Assembly: GCF_001908235.1 (NCBI RefSeq)
Contig: NZ_LGHK01000025.1
Coordinates: 48,188-112,187, forward strand
DNA: 64,000 nucleotides
Origin: Bradyrhizobium sp. NAS96.2
GTDB lineage: Bacteria; Pseudomonadota; Alphaproteobacteria; Rhizobiales; Xanthobacteraceae
Direction: 5' to 3'
Below the pieces are notes generated by a model. The model was not told where the DNA came from. It saw only the letters and a list, made by a program, of their open reading frames with translations, and did not search any database. Below, in pieces: positions 36,476-44,919 of the stretch. Positions within the stretch are counted from its first letter, which is position 1. Every line of letters begins with the position of its first letter. The translations under genes and the position numbers were made by a program.

Positions 36476-36904
36476 TCACTCTCTCTTGATGTCCGAGCTT
36501 GAAGCCGGTTGCCAGACCCATGCACGCCGGCGCGCGGGAACGTAGCCGGCGACATGCGAGCAATCGCCGCTCTGCGAGCCGAACACCGTCCACTGCGTGA
36601 CCTTCCAGATTTCGTTGCGGCGGAGCGCAGCTCCAGCAATCACGCAGTTATTCCAGGGAGCAACCACGAATTGGATATCGTAGCAGCCCGGCACGATGCG
36701 CGAGACCGTGTGCAATCGCGACGGCGGCAGCGCCTCGGCAAATTGATCCGGGCCCCACTGCCCGGCTCCGCACGGCGAAATGTAGAGATGCTGCAGCGGC
36801 GTGTTCGAGGCGTTGACGATGGTGAATTCAGCCGCGTCCGCAGCAGACGAGAGCATCGCCGCCATCACCGTCACAACGAGCTGTCGATAAGATGAGCGAT
36901 GCAT
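36476..36904 (-). CDS. Small exported protein of unknown function
   Basis: 142 residues from ATG 36904 (an in-frame ATG lies 24 bases earlier). A signal peptide ([17 protein letters not shown]) is followed by a compact Cys- and Trp-containing domain: [57 protein letters not shown]. The opening resembles beta-sandwich secreted proteins, but I do not recognise a named family. It stops one base before the epimerase start, so the two are probably co-transcribed. Four Cys could form disulfides in the periplasm. Confidence 0.65.
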   Translation of the reverse strand: MHRSSYRQLVVTVMAAMLSSAADAAEFTIVNASNTPLQHLYISPCGAGQWGPDQFAEALPPSRLHTVSRIVPGCYDIQFVVAPWNNCVIAGAALRRNEIWKVTQWTVFGSQSGDCSHVAGYVPARRRAWVWQPASSSDIKRE

Positions 36905-37545
36905 GGGAGGCGAACGCACTGCGGACATTCATTGCAGCTGCCACGTGGCAGGCGCTGAACGATAGCAGCGCGCCATTGCAGTTTTGTGGCGTTTCCCGTT
37001 GTAATTGTCTCGTCCGCATTGCGTTACGTGAATGACTGCGCAGTGCGGAACGTGCGCAGCTGATCGCTTCGTAGCGCTCGCGTTTTGCGTGATGCGCGAT
37101 GAGCTGATGCGGCTTCGCGCAACCTCCGATCGCTTGATGGAGTGCGACGATTCACATCGGGCTAACGTGCAAAAATTTTTCGCGTCTCGATCGAATTTCA
37201 ACTCAACGGCGAGCAGTCTCGAAGTTGAGAACTGCGTCGTCATGGCGCAGATCACCTGCCGACGTGTCCGCAACGTCGAGTCGGTCTTCGCCGAATGCGA
37301 CGGTGCGCATTTTCGCCGCCGCGCCGCCGCGCGATGACCCGGGCAATATTTTTCGCCCACGGCGGGTCCGGCACAATTTGAACGCCGCTCAATTCTATAT
37401 CGGCGAGCGACTCGATGCCGGCCACTTGCCCGCGAGGAAACGACAGCGGCGCCCCAAGGACGCCGGTCAATCGCCTTCCCGATCAGCCGCAAGCGCCCGG
37501 CAAGGGCTTCGCCTATTTTATTATCAAAATCAATGGCTTGCGTGT
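36905..37545. other. Intergenic stretch before the integration scar
   Basis: About 640 bases without a convincing gene. Short open frames on both strands lack good ribosome sites and family resemblance. Base composition is lower in GC than the secretion locus. It probably contains the promoter of the exported protein/epimerase pair on its left side. Confidence 0.4.
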
Positions 37546-37592
37546 TGGCTGGGGCGGGAGGGATCGAACCTCCGAATGGCGGAATCAAAATC
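37546..37592 (-). repeat. tRNA-Gln 3' fragment, att-like copy 1
   Basis: On the minus strand these 47 bases read GATTTTGATTCCGCC, then a T-arm with GGTTCGATCCC, and end CGCCCCAGCCA: the anticodon loop (TTG) through the CCA end of tRNA-Gln. The 5' half of the tRNA is absent, so this is not a working gene. It is identical to the copy at 39765-39811 in the same orientation. tRNA 3' ends are classic integrase attachment sites. Confidence 0.85.
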
Positions 37593-37674
37593 TGATTGTT
37601 TAATCAACGATTTCAAGCCGCGTTTGGAAAAAATGTTCGAATTCGCCCCAGTGATATCAATTACTTGGCACGCA

Positions 37675-37684
37675 TTTCCAAATG
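37675..37684 (+). repeat. TTTCCAAATG element, possible integrase arm site
   Basis: TTTCCAAATG occurs here, about 80 bases inside the left tRNA-Gln fragment, and twice at 39673-39682 and 39697-39706, 60-90 bases inside the right fragment. Spacing near both att-like copies suggests arm-type binding sites. This is inference. Confidence 0.35.
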
Positions 37685-37855
37685 GAGATGCCTCTCCGAG
37701 CGAGGATCGTGCCCCACGTCCGAGGGCGTCGGCAGTTCGAGTCCGTGGAGCGCTACTGCCTTTCCCCAAACCAAGCAAGCCTGCGCTATCTCATTCAGTC
37801 CTCCGCATGAGGGCAGTTCGTGAGCGCCTGCTACGATGCCGGCCAAGCGCCGCTT

Positions 37856-38745
37856 TTACAAATGCATGGGTTCAAATGAAAACCGAAGCCAACCACAAAA
37901 ATTTTCGGTGCCAACGTTTAGCTGATGGAGATTGACATCCACACGTCCCGATAGGAATGGGCGGCTACAAACGCTCCTCGCGAGCGATAATAGGCAGCAG
38001 CCGGCATTGGTAGCCGCAACGACGCCATCGTGCGCCGCCGGATTGTAGGAATTAAGGCTGCCGCTCATCCGCGCGGTGAGCGGGTCGTAGACGCGGCCGT
38101 TGAGATGCACGAGGCCGGCCACCGAGAGTTGCTCCTCGCCGGTGAAGCCGCGATTGGTCTGGCTGGTGAGGCCGCCGGAGGGATCGTCGCTGCCGTCGGG
38201 ATTGCGCCGCTTGCCCCAGGCGTCGTACGACAGCCGCTCCACCACCGCGCCGGTCTCGTTAGTGATCACAGAGATCGAGCCGAGATGGTCGGGGTGGAAG
38301 TAGCGCAGCGCCGTCATCGCGGACGCCGTGCTGCGCATGTCGACGAACGAGCCAGACACCGACAGATATTCGGTCCAGCGTTGCGCCGGCGCGCCGGGGC
38401 TTGTGATCTCCGCCGTCACGCCGAAGGCCGCGAAATAGAGCGTCGTGCCCTCCGGCGTCACCTGCTTGAAGCGCTGGTGCGCGGTGTCGGTCGAGGAAGC
38501 TGATGGGGCCGGTGCCTTACGTGATGCTTGCCGGCTTGTTGTAGGAGGTCCTAGGTGACGCTCCGGCCGAGCCCGGCGCTCTGGTTACCGATGGCATCAT
38601 AGCTGAAGGTGGTGCCGATCGTGCTGCCGCTGATGCCGGCACCGAATGCGGCCGCGCCGAACGCCGCCGAGAGCATCGGCCAGCCCCGCCGACCGAGAAG
38701 TCGCCCACGACAACTATTCGCTAATAGAACCGTCTTCGCCTTCAA
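37856..38745 (-). pseudogene. Rhs repeat-associated core remnant
   Basis: The frame 38461-37856 encodes YFHPDHLGSISVITNETG, VERLSYDAWGKRRNPDG and GFTGEEQLSVAGLVHLNGR VYDPLTARM, the conserved Rhs/YD-repeat core that normally precedes a variable toxin tip. Upstream, in another frame (38745-38551), FSYDAIGNQSAGLG is a YD repeat. The two frames are separated by stops and the N-terminal thousand or more residues are missing. The end of the open frame after the core is not toxin-like. It is a decayed piece of a contact-dependent polymorphic toxin gene, downstream of an immunity-like gene. Confidence 0.82.
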
Positions 38746-38986
38746 CTCTTACCTTGATGCGGTCAGCATCATCATAGAACTGACTGCGATCGACAAATTC
38801 ACCCGTTCCCTTCACTTCGGTCGGTAGAAAGCTAACACCTTCGTCCTCGCCAGTGAAGAACACAGAATACGAGTGGACCTGCGTATCGTCTTCGCTAATA
38901 CCCAGCACGACACCGGTTCTTCCAACATATTCGGGAAAGCGATCGCTCTCAGCGATGATAACCCTTTCATAGAATCCGATCTTCAT
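38714..38986 (-). CDS. Imm31-like immunity protein
   Basis: 90 residues from ATG 38986 with GAGGAT upstream. The sequence FYERVIIAESDRFPEYVGRT, GVVLGISEDDTQVHSYSVFF and acidic C-terminus (VRVEGEDGSISE) resemble small acidic immunity proteins of polymorphic toxin systems, closest in my memory to Imm31. It starts 8 bases after the stop of the toxin-tip remnant (38995), the normal toxin-immunity arrangement. It appears intact although the toxin is frameshifted, so it may act as an orphan immunity gene. It overlaps the distal Rhs fragment by about 30 bases. Confidence 0.6.
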   Translation of the reverse strand: MKIGFYERVIIAESDRFPEYVGRTGVVLGISEDDTQVHSYSVFFTGEDEGVSFLPTEVKGTGEFVDRSQFYDDADRIKVRVEGEDGSISE

Positions 38987-38994
38987 GACAATCC

Positions 38995-39250
38995 TCAGTG
39001 CGTTATGTGTCCATCTAACGATACGTTGAGATGGGCACCATCTCGCGATGCCCAACCCAGCTGATTTCGACCCATGCGGCTAAGCTGAACGTCCCACTCG
39101 AACGGCTGTCCTGCTGTACGATGGACCCTTGACCCATTCATTGCCGAATCGATCCAAGAATCCCCAGTTCGGTCCTCGCGGAAGGGGAACGTTTGGATCG
39201 TATCCACGTTCAGGAACGAACCGAATCTTCCCGCTCGTCGGCAGGTTGTT
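38995..39250 (-). pseudogene. Rhs/polymorphic toxin C-terminal domain remnant, frameshifted
   Basis: One frame has KIRFVPERGYDPNVPLPRGP and GFLDRFGNEWVKGPS; then, from about 39113, a second frame has RTAGQPFEWDVQLSRMGRN and QLGWASRDGAHLNVSLDG ending ITH and a stop at 38995. Joined, they give a C-terminal toxin tip that I associate with the polymorphic toxin type 17 (Ntox17) family. A two-base loss around TCGTACAGCA explains the shift. The N-terminal Rhs part that should precede it is replaced by integrase sequence on the other strand. Confidence 0.7.
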
Positions 39251-39569
39251 TGTGTTCAGCGTCCAGCAGATGCGCAAGAAGATCGACGGCGTATCTGAGC
39301 TGTTTACGCTTGATGCATGCCGGCTCGGCGGCATGACCGAACTCGAGGAAGCCGAACTGACAGACGGTCAGGGCCGTGCGCTCTCCGGACACAAGACGGC
39401 GCAGGCCTATCGGGGCTACGCTAAAGAAACAATGCGGCGGGCGCTGGCGGCAACACGCAAACGTCACGCGCACCTTTTGGCGCAGAAGCAGCTCGAACAA
39501 GCGGATGCCAACGCGGGTGAGCCGAGCACGACGAGCGGTGACGGCGAGATGCGACGGAATGCGTTATAA
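39250..39569 (+). pseudogene. C-terminal remnant of a tyrosine recombinase (integrase)
   Basis: From about 39261 the plus strand encodes QQMRKKIDGVSELFTLDACR, LGGMTELEEAELTDGQGRAL, then SGHKTAQAYRGYAKETMRRA: the C-terminal catalytic part of a phage-type integrase, with the GHKT His box and the Tyr nucleophile region. The N-terminal domain and most of the catalytic core are missing, so it should be inactive. It is about 200 bases from the right tRNA-Gln fragment, as expected for an integrase beside its att site. Confidence 0.78.
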
Positions 39570-39672
39570 CGAGGCCGACGCTCATTTCATTCACAGCCGA
39601 ATTTTGAACATCGCTCACAGATAGCGACGCGACACGCGTTGCGTGCGGGCGCCGAAACAAAATGGGCACGGA

Positions 39673-39706
39673 TTTCCAAATGACGCGGCAAATCCGTTTC
39701 CAAATG
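39673..39706 (+). repeat. Two TTTCCAAATG elements near att-like copy 2
   Basis: TTTCCAAATG at 39673-39682 and 39697-39706, 24 bases apart (about two helical turns). See the copy at 37675. Possible integrase arm sites. Confidence 0.35.
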
Positions 39707-39764
39707 CCGCGAAATGGCGACTCGATCCACAACGATTACGGCAACAAAATCAATGTGTTGACGG

Positions 39765-39811
39765 TGGCTGGGGCGGGAGGGATCGAACCTCCGAATGGCG
39801 GAATCAAAATC
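39765..39811 (-). repeat. tRNA-Gln 3' fragment, att-like copy 2
   Basis: Identical to 37546-37592 over 47 bases and in the same orientation. Here the anticodon stem CGG-ATTTTGATT-CCG is complete, but the D-arm and 5' acceptor strand are missing. The flanking CAAAATCAATG just outside the core is also shared by both copies. The two fragments bracket about 2.2 kb containing the Rhs and integrase remnants. Confidence 0.85.
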
Positions 39812-40110
39812 CGCGAGGATTTCGAGAAAAATCAGTGGCCATTCTGAATTTCGAGCCATTTTCGGCTTCAATTTGATCAATAGGTTACCAGGCAATTCAG
39901 AACGAAGTCAGGGTGAAGGATGGGGATGGGGCAAGATGGCGTCGCCGTCCGCGCCGGTGAGAATATCCGTAACCGTGGACGAGCCGATACCGGCGGGCCG
40001 ATTACGAAACGTGCCAGAACATTTCCTTGAGCCGCTCGCCCGTGGCCCAGGTTGTTTTATTATGACCATCATATAACATCTGCCGCCATCCAGTCCGGGA
40101 GGAAGATGCG
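39812..40110. other. Region between the right att-like copy and the molybdoenzyme gene
   Basis: About 300 bases with no supported gene. A/T-rich sequence near 40050-40080 (TTGTTTTATTATG ... TATAAC) may hold the oxidoreductase promoter. GGGAGGAAG at 40098-40106 is its ribosome site. Confidence 0.4.
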
Positions 40111-42426
40111 ATGTCGAGCGCAGGATGGAAGAAAACCGCGTGCAATATCTGCTACGTCAATTGTGGAGTTGAGGTCCTCGTCGAGGAGGGGCGCCTTACT
40201 AAGGTGCGGGGCGACCGCGACAATCCAAAGTCGCAAGGCTATCTCTGCAACAAGGCAGCACGCATTCCCTACTATGCTCACCATCGCGACCGGTTGACCA
40301 CACCATTGCGACGACGCCCTGATGGCGGCTTTGACGCCATCGACTGGGATACTGCGATTGCCGAGATCGGCGCGCGGCTACGGGATGTCGTCGACCGCCA
40401 CGGCGGCAAGAGCATTGCCCTCTATGGCGGCGGCGGCCAGGGTAATCATGCCGGCGGCGCCTACGCGACCGGGTTCCTGCGCGCACTCGGCTCGCGCCAC
40501 GTGTTCAACGCGCTATCGCAGGAGAAGACCGGGGATTTCTGGGTCAACGGTCATCTGTTCGGCAGCCAGACCTGCCACACGGCGGAGGACGTGCATCACT
40601 GCGATCTCCTTTTCGTGATCGGCGCAAACCCCTGGATCGCCCACGGTTTCCCCAATGCTCGCGACCATCTAAACCAGATCAGGAAGGATCCCGCCCGCAA
40701 GCTCATCGTGATCGACCCGCGGCGTACCGAGACCGCCGAGATGGCCGACCTCCACCTCGCCGTTCGTCCCGGCGCGGATGCATTCCTGTTAGGGGCGATC
40801 CTCGCTACTCTGCTGCGGCGCGATGCGTTGGACCCTGAATTCATCTCTGCGCATACGACGGGCTTCAGCGAAGTAAAGGACGCCCTGCTCCGCATTCCTG
40901 TCGCGGATTGGGCCGCAGCGGCTGACATCCCGCTTGACCAAATCGAACGCTGTACCGACATGATCGGCGAGGCCAAGGCGATGACGGTCCGCGTCGAACT
41001 CGGCATACAGCAGGGTGTCAACTCGACCCTCAATTCCTATCTGGAAAAGCTCCTGATCATGCTGACGGGAAGCTTTGGCAGGCCAGGTACCAACCAGCTT
41101 CATAGCTGGTTGATGCCGCTCTGGGGCAACTCGCCAAACCAGAAATTCGCCGCAACCGATACCGACGTGATCGGTGGGCTCTTGCCGCCGAACATATTCC
41201 CGCAAGCGGTACTCAACGATCATCCTGACCGTCTGCGCGCAGTGTGGATCGACAGCTCCAACCCAGCGAACACAGCTGCGAATACCGCAGAAGTGGAAAA
41301 AGCGCTCGCCGCGCTCGACCTCTGTGTCGTCGTCGATGTGGCCATGACCGAAACGGCCCAGCTCGCCCATTACGTGCTGCCGGCCTCTTCGCAGTATGAG
41401 AAGACCGAGTTCACGCTATTCAATTTCGAATTTCCGAAGAACTTCTTCCATGTCCGTTCAGGCGCGGTGCCGCCGCTACAAGGTACCCTCCCCGAACCGG
41501 AAATCTATACGCGGCTCGCCCGTGCGCTCGGGCTCCTGCCCGGCGACAACGCGCTGGCTCCGCTCCGCGAGGCCGCCCTCCATTCACGACCCGCCTTCGC
41601 GCAGGCACTTCGTACCTTCATGGGCGCCAATCCGCAAAGCTCCGCGGTCGGCGCTCTCGTGCTTTATCATACCCTGGGGGCAACCTTGCCGGACGGCACG
41701 GCCGCTGCCGCACCACTCTGGCAGGCGGCGCAAGCCTGCGCCAAGCGCTCGCCCGAAGCGGTGCGGCGCGCACTCGGACCTCATGGCAACGTACCGGACG
41801 CCGGTCTGGGCGATGCATTGTTTGATGCCATAGTCCGAACGCGGAGCGGTGTTGCCATCACCGAGCACAGTTATGAGGACGTGTGGTCGTTGGTCAGCCA
41901 TCCCGACCGCAAGGTGCATCTCGCCATTGCACCGCTGCTCGAATGGCTCGGCAGGCTCGATCCGGCGGCGGCGCAGATGCCCAAGGATTACCCCTTCGTG
42001 CTCGCCGCCGGCCAGCGGCGCATGTTCAACGGCAATCAGATCTTCCGCGATCCGGCCTGGCGGCGTGACGATCCCGATGGAGCGCTCCTGATCAATACAC
42101 GTGACCTCAACGAGCTCGGAGCGAGCGACGGCGAATGGATAGCCGTTCGGTCACCAGCCGGCCGGGTCGTGGTCCGTTGCAAGGTGGATGACAGCCTGCG
42201 CCAAGGCCAGCTCGCATTGCCGCACGGCTACGGTCAAAGCTACCCGACCCGCGACGGTGAACGGCTCAGCAACGGTCCCCGCGTTAACGCCCTGACCGAC
42301 AGCAACAATTGCGATCCAATCGCCGCGACACCTTACCACAAGCATGTGGCGGTTCGATTGGAGCGGCTCCCGGAAAGCGAAGCCGCCGTCTTCGAGGAGC
42401 GCTCGCGGCGTATTCACACCACTTGA
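40111..42426 (+). CDS. Molybdopterin (bis-MGD) oxidoreductase with N-terminal 4Fe-4S site
   Basis: 771 residues. The N-terminus has C-x2-C-x3-C (CNICYVNCG) and a fourth Cys in GYLCNKAARIP, the 4Fe-4S motif of the formate dehydrogenase/DMSO reductase superfamily. Later blocks are the molybdopterin domains: SIALYGGGGQGNHAGG, DLLFVIGANPWIAHGFPN, KLIVIDPRRTETAEMADLHL and the C-terminal molydopterin-dinucleotide domain near 640-760 (FVLAAGQRRMFNGNQIF, LPHGYGQSYP). No Tat signal is present, so it is cytoplasmic. The substrate is not evident; neighbours include no redox partner or cofactor gene. It starts about 300 bases from the right att-like copy, so it may be cargo of an integrated island. Confidence 0.9.
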   Translation: MSSAGWKKTACNICYVNCGVEVLVEEGRLTKVRGDRDNPKSQGYLCNKAARIPYYAHHRDRLTTPLRRRPDGGFDAIDWDTAIAEIGARLRDVVDRHGGKSIALYGGGGQGNHAGGAYATGFLRALGSRHVFNALSQEKTGDFWVNGHLFGSQTCHTAEDVHHCDLLFVIGANPWIAHGFPNARDHLNQIRKDPARKLIVIDPRRTETAEMADLHLAVRPGADAFLLGAILATLLRRDALDPEFISAHTTGFSEVKDALLRIPVADWAAAADIPLDQIERCTDMIGEAKAMTVRVELGIQQGVNSTLNSYLEKLLIMLTGSFGRPGTNQLHSWLMPLWGNSPNQKFAATDTDVIGGLLPPNIFPQAVLNDHPDRLRAVWIDSSNPANTAANTAEVEKALAALDLCVVVDVAMTETAQLAHYVLPASSQYEKTEFTLFNFEFPKNFFHVRSGAVPPLQGTLPEPEIYTRLARALGLLPGDNALAPLREAALHSRPAFAQALRTFMGANPQSSAVGALVLYHTLGATLPDGTAAAAPLWQAAQACAKRSPEAVRRALGPHGNVPDAGLGDALFDAIVRTRSGVAITEHSYEDVWSLVSHPDRKVHLAIAPLLEWLGRLDPAAAQMPKDYPFVLAAGQRRMFNGNQIFRDPAWRRDDPDGALLINTRDLNELGASDGEWIAVRSPAGRVVVRCKVDDSLRQGQLALPHGYGQSYPTRDGERLSNGPRVNALTDSNNCDPIAATPYHKHVAVRLERLPESEAAVFEERSRRIHTT

Positions 42427-42522
42427 GCTTTCGGGCCGAGCGCGAGTTTCTCAAGGCCTGCGAAGTGCTCGCGGCGCTTCATATGCGGCGCTTAGCATCG
42501 GGAACGCGCTTCACCTTCCCGA

Positions 42523-42663
42523 ATGTACGCTCGCAGCGAGCGCAATGCGGGCGCCGGCGCGGCGGTCGAAGTCACCAAGAACCGATGCTGCCGCAAGTGC
42601 GGCTCCCCGCTCCGCCTGATGACCTGGAAACTTGCGGCAGAGCCGCTGATTAAGAGACGATGA
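42523..42663 (+). CDS. Short zinc-ribbon-like ORF (46 residues)
   Basis: ATG 42523 to TGA 42663. The protein has NRCCRKCGSPLRLMTWKL, with C-x2-C-type metal ligands on one side only. Half a zinc ribbon is present, so it may be a fragment of a longer protein. No strong ribosome site is seen. Low confidence. Confidence 0.3.
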   Translation: MYARSERNAGAGAAVEVTKNRCCRKCGSPLRLMTWKLAAEPLIKRR

Positions 42664-43032
42664 TTTGCAAGAAGGATCAGTACCCATTGCAATAAATGAG
42701 GAGATGGAACTGCATTGAAGGCACGAGAGCTTTTCCATCCGTCGGAATGCTGGGTTTAGGCTCGCAAGTACGACGCACCGGCTACTGTTCGGAAAAGCAG
42801 TCCGGACGCGTCGGGGGTTCGAGTCGCTGGAGCGCTACTTACGTTCCCCCCGACCGCTGTCCGCCGAGTTTATGGTATCCGTGGCCTAGCGAGCGCGGCT
42901 GGTGGCGTGCTCCGTAACTTCGCAATCCGCCTCAATTGAAATAAAATTTGATGGGATAAGTCCAAATGACGACTTGATCCTTCATCCTTCTTTGACGTCG
43001 CGATCCTCCATCAGTCGAATGGGTAAGAAGTG
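42664..43032. other. Non-coding stretch with a diverged 50-base repeat
   Basis: About 370 bases without a supported gene. The segment 42801-42850 (core GTTCGAGTC and TGGAGCGCTACT) aligns without gaps, about 40 of 50 bases, with 37720-37769 next to att-like copy 1. Nothing else is recognised. Confidence 0.4.
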
Positions 43033-43208
43033 GTGACCGATCAACAGCTTGCTCTTCGGGCCGTCAGCGAGGCCCAACGCATACTGAACGAATACCTTCA
43101 ACCCCGACCCCACGACAATGAGCGCATTCTCGACAGGTGGTGGAAGTTCTTGAGCGGCCCGATCTGGTCGTTGCTGTGAGCCGATTGCAGCAACGAAGTA
43201 GTCTCTGA
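43033..43208 (+). pseudogene. Small conserved ORF, frameshifted
   Basis: GTG 43033 opens VTDQQLALRAVSEAQRILNE, a start I associate with a family of about 60-residue Bradyrhizobium proteins. The frame stops at 43179 after a poor-looking WWKFLSGPIW tail. Inserting one base near 43136 gives LVEVLERPDLVVAVSRLQQR and a stop at 43208, which reads like the expected family C-terminus. So a one-base loss in AGGTGG is likely. Function is unknown. Confidence 0.5.
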
Positions 43209-43216
43209 GTGCTCAG

Positions 43217-43573
43217 ATGACGAAGCAATTTCCATCAATTCTTTTGGCCACCTGCATCACTTCGTCTCTATTAATGGGAATGCCAAGCACGCAGGCGAAA
43301 CAACAATGCAACGCCGCGATGCCGACAAATCCACGCGAGTATTGGTCCTGGCGCCTCATCGACGGACGAAAATGCTGGTACGTCGGCAGGCCCATGCTCT
43401 CAAAATTATTGTTGGAATGGCCTGTGCAGGTTTCGACGCAACCTCGTCCCAAAAAGGAGCTTGCAAGCGCTGTCGTGGAGAAAGCTGGCGATCCGAGCGG
43501 TTCAGAAGAATGGACTCCGACTCATCCGAGTACTTTCGATACCCTGTGGCGCACCAGGGTTGAACAGCGGTAG
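43217..43573 (+). CDS. Small exported protein, unknown function
   Basis: 118 residues with a signal peptide (ILLATCITSSLLMGMPSTQA). The mature part begins with a Cys and contains REYWSWRLIDGRKCWYVGRP, a Trp/Tyr-rich block I know from small unnamed Bradyrhizobium secreted proteins, followed by a low-complexity tail. Two Cys in the block could form a disulfide. It appears complete and begins 9 bases after the repaired end of the previous ORF. Confidence 0.65.
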   Translation: MTKQFPSILLATCITSSLLMGMPSTQAKQQCNAAMPTNPREYWSWRLIDGRKCWYVGRPMLSKLLLEWPVQVSTQPRPKKELASAVVEKAGDPSGSEEWTPTHPSTFDTLWRTRVEQR

Positions 43574-43737
43574 ACCTCGGACCTTGAATAGCCCGAAGAG
43601 AAGCCAGTCCGTTTCGATTACAACGATTTCTCCCTGGAAACGCGTTGCTACGCACTCAGTCCAAAGCGAGGGCATAAATTTCCGGCACTGCAGTTGCGCT
43701 GAATCAAACATTCAAGCCAATGAGCATGTGACGATCG

Positions 43738-43905
43738 ATGCGTGAGCGGAGTGATTCACGACATGCGTCAGATCTTCACTTCATTGATGAGAAGGCTGAC
43801 TTCATTGGGATGGCGGGATATCGCGTCGGCTCCGTTGACTGCGCGATCGAGCTTGCCGTGATCGATGACGAACGGCATCCACTCGACTTTCCCTGCGTCC
43901 CATAG
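43738..43905 (+). CDS. Short ORF of 55 residues, unknown
   Basis: ATG 43738 to TAG 43905. The translation includes HFIDEKADFIGMAGYRVGSV and CAIELAVIDDERHPLDFPC, with an ordered, coding-like composition rather than shadow composition. No good ribosome site is visible and I cannot name the family. It may be the tail of a degraded gene. Confidence 0.4.
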   Translation: MRERSDSRHASDLHFIDEKADFIGMAGYRVGSVDCAIELAVIDDERHPLDFPCVP

Positions 43906-43939
43906 CGCGGTTCAAGCCCTGCCGGTACCCTCTGATCTG

Positions 43940-44899
43940 CTACTCTTGTCCGGGCACCGCCACTGTGGTCCCCAGGTCGCCCATCCGCCCCATGGCTTCA
44001 GCTGACTGGACCGATTTCGCGGGCTCCAGAGATGTCCCGTTCGCAGTGGCACTGGCCACGAAGCTGCCGCCCTGGACTGGCTTGCGCGGGAGCTCGACCA
44101 CCGCAGTGTTGGGGCTGCCCGGTTGATCAATCATTTCTATGTTGACGAGATTGGTCAGTCGCAATTCGTCCTGTGACAGCTCGTGCAGATCTTCCCAGGG
44201 TGGCACATTCAGCGACAGCGACAACAAATCGCCGGTGCCCCCCATGTCGAACGTGTATTTGGCGAGACGCCCAATATCGCGCTCGACGATCGTCAGATCA
44301 TCTGCGCTATAGGTCGCGGCCCTGGCGTCATTGGCACGGTCCCCCATCCATATCTGATGCACACGAACATGGGCGGTCTTGGGCACGTAACGCGTCTTCC
44401 CCGACAGAAGCAGGAACACACACATGGATTCGCAATAAGCTGCAGGCGCCATATTGATGGGATCGTTCTGCGCTGGGTTGGCCTGAACGCCGGTGCCGAC
44501 GGTGGTCAGCACCCCGAGATTGCGCCAGCGTCGACCAAGCGCAATCGCATCGTTGACCGAACCGCCGCTGGAATCCAGCGCGATGGTGACGCCGTTGAGC
44601 CGCCTGCCACGCGCGAATTCATCGAAGTCTCTTGGGCTATCGGCAGTCACGACGCCGACGGCACTGATCCAGCCTCGGCAATTCGGCTGGCAAGCGACCC
44701 AGCTGAACTTCAACGGCAATTTGCGTCCTTCGACCGCAACGCCGGCATGCGCCGAACTGGTCAACATGGCCACCAATGCGATGCAAAGAGCGGCGCCAAT
44801 GAGCAGCATCCAACCTCGGACTTCCACCCAAGGAGCGCGAGCAGAGGTTGGATCGGAGCTGCGGGGACAATCCAGGGATCCGGCCCTCGATAGGGGCAT
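43940..44899 (-). CDS. Second periplasmic ClpP/SppA-fold protein
   Basis: 319 residues from ATG 44899; ATG 44809 is an alternative start directly before the hydrophobic MLLIGAALCIALVAMLTSSA. The core shows GVTIALDSSGGSVNDAIALG and then the presumed nucleophile in AYCESMCVFLLLSG, followed by AHVRVHQIWMG with His. As in the protein at 18867, Ser lies between two Cys (C-x-S-x-C). Two more Cys occur in AVACQPNCRGW-like sequence near residue 70-75. A low-complexity tail ends the protein. A predicted exported hydrolase without known substrate; it has no obvious operon partner. Confidence 0.7.
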   Translation of the reverse strand: MPLSRAGSLDCPRSSDPTSARAPWVEVRGWMLLIGAALCIALVAMLTSSAHAGVAVEGRKLPLKFSWVACQPNCRGWISAVGVVTADSPRDFDEFARGRRLNGVTIALDSSGGSVNDAIALGRRWRNLGVLTTVGTGVQANPAQNDPINMAPAAYCESMCVFLLLSGKTRYVPKTAHVRVHQIWMGDRANDARAATYSADDLTIVERDIGRLAKYTFDMGGTGDLLSLSLNVPPWEDLHELSQDELRLTNLVNIEMIDQPGSPNTAVVELPRKPVQGGSFVASATANGTSLEPAKSVQSAEAMGRMGDLGTTVAVPGQE

Positions 44900-44919
44900 G
44901 ATACCGTAACCTCAGTTGA

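Noticed and set aside
37546..39811. Two functional tRNA-Gln genes
   Set aside because: Only the 3' parts are present; D-arm and 5' acceptor strand are missing in both copies.
42801..42850. tRNA or tmRNA fragment suggested by GTTCGAGTC
   Set aside because: The bases flanking the would-be T-loop do not pair in either copy.
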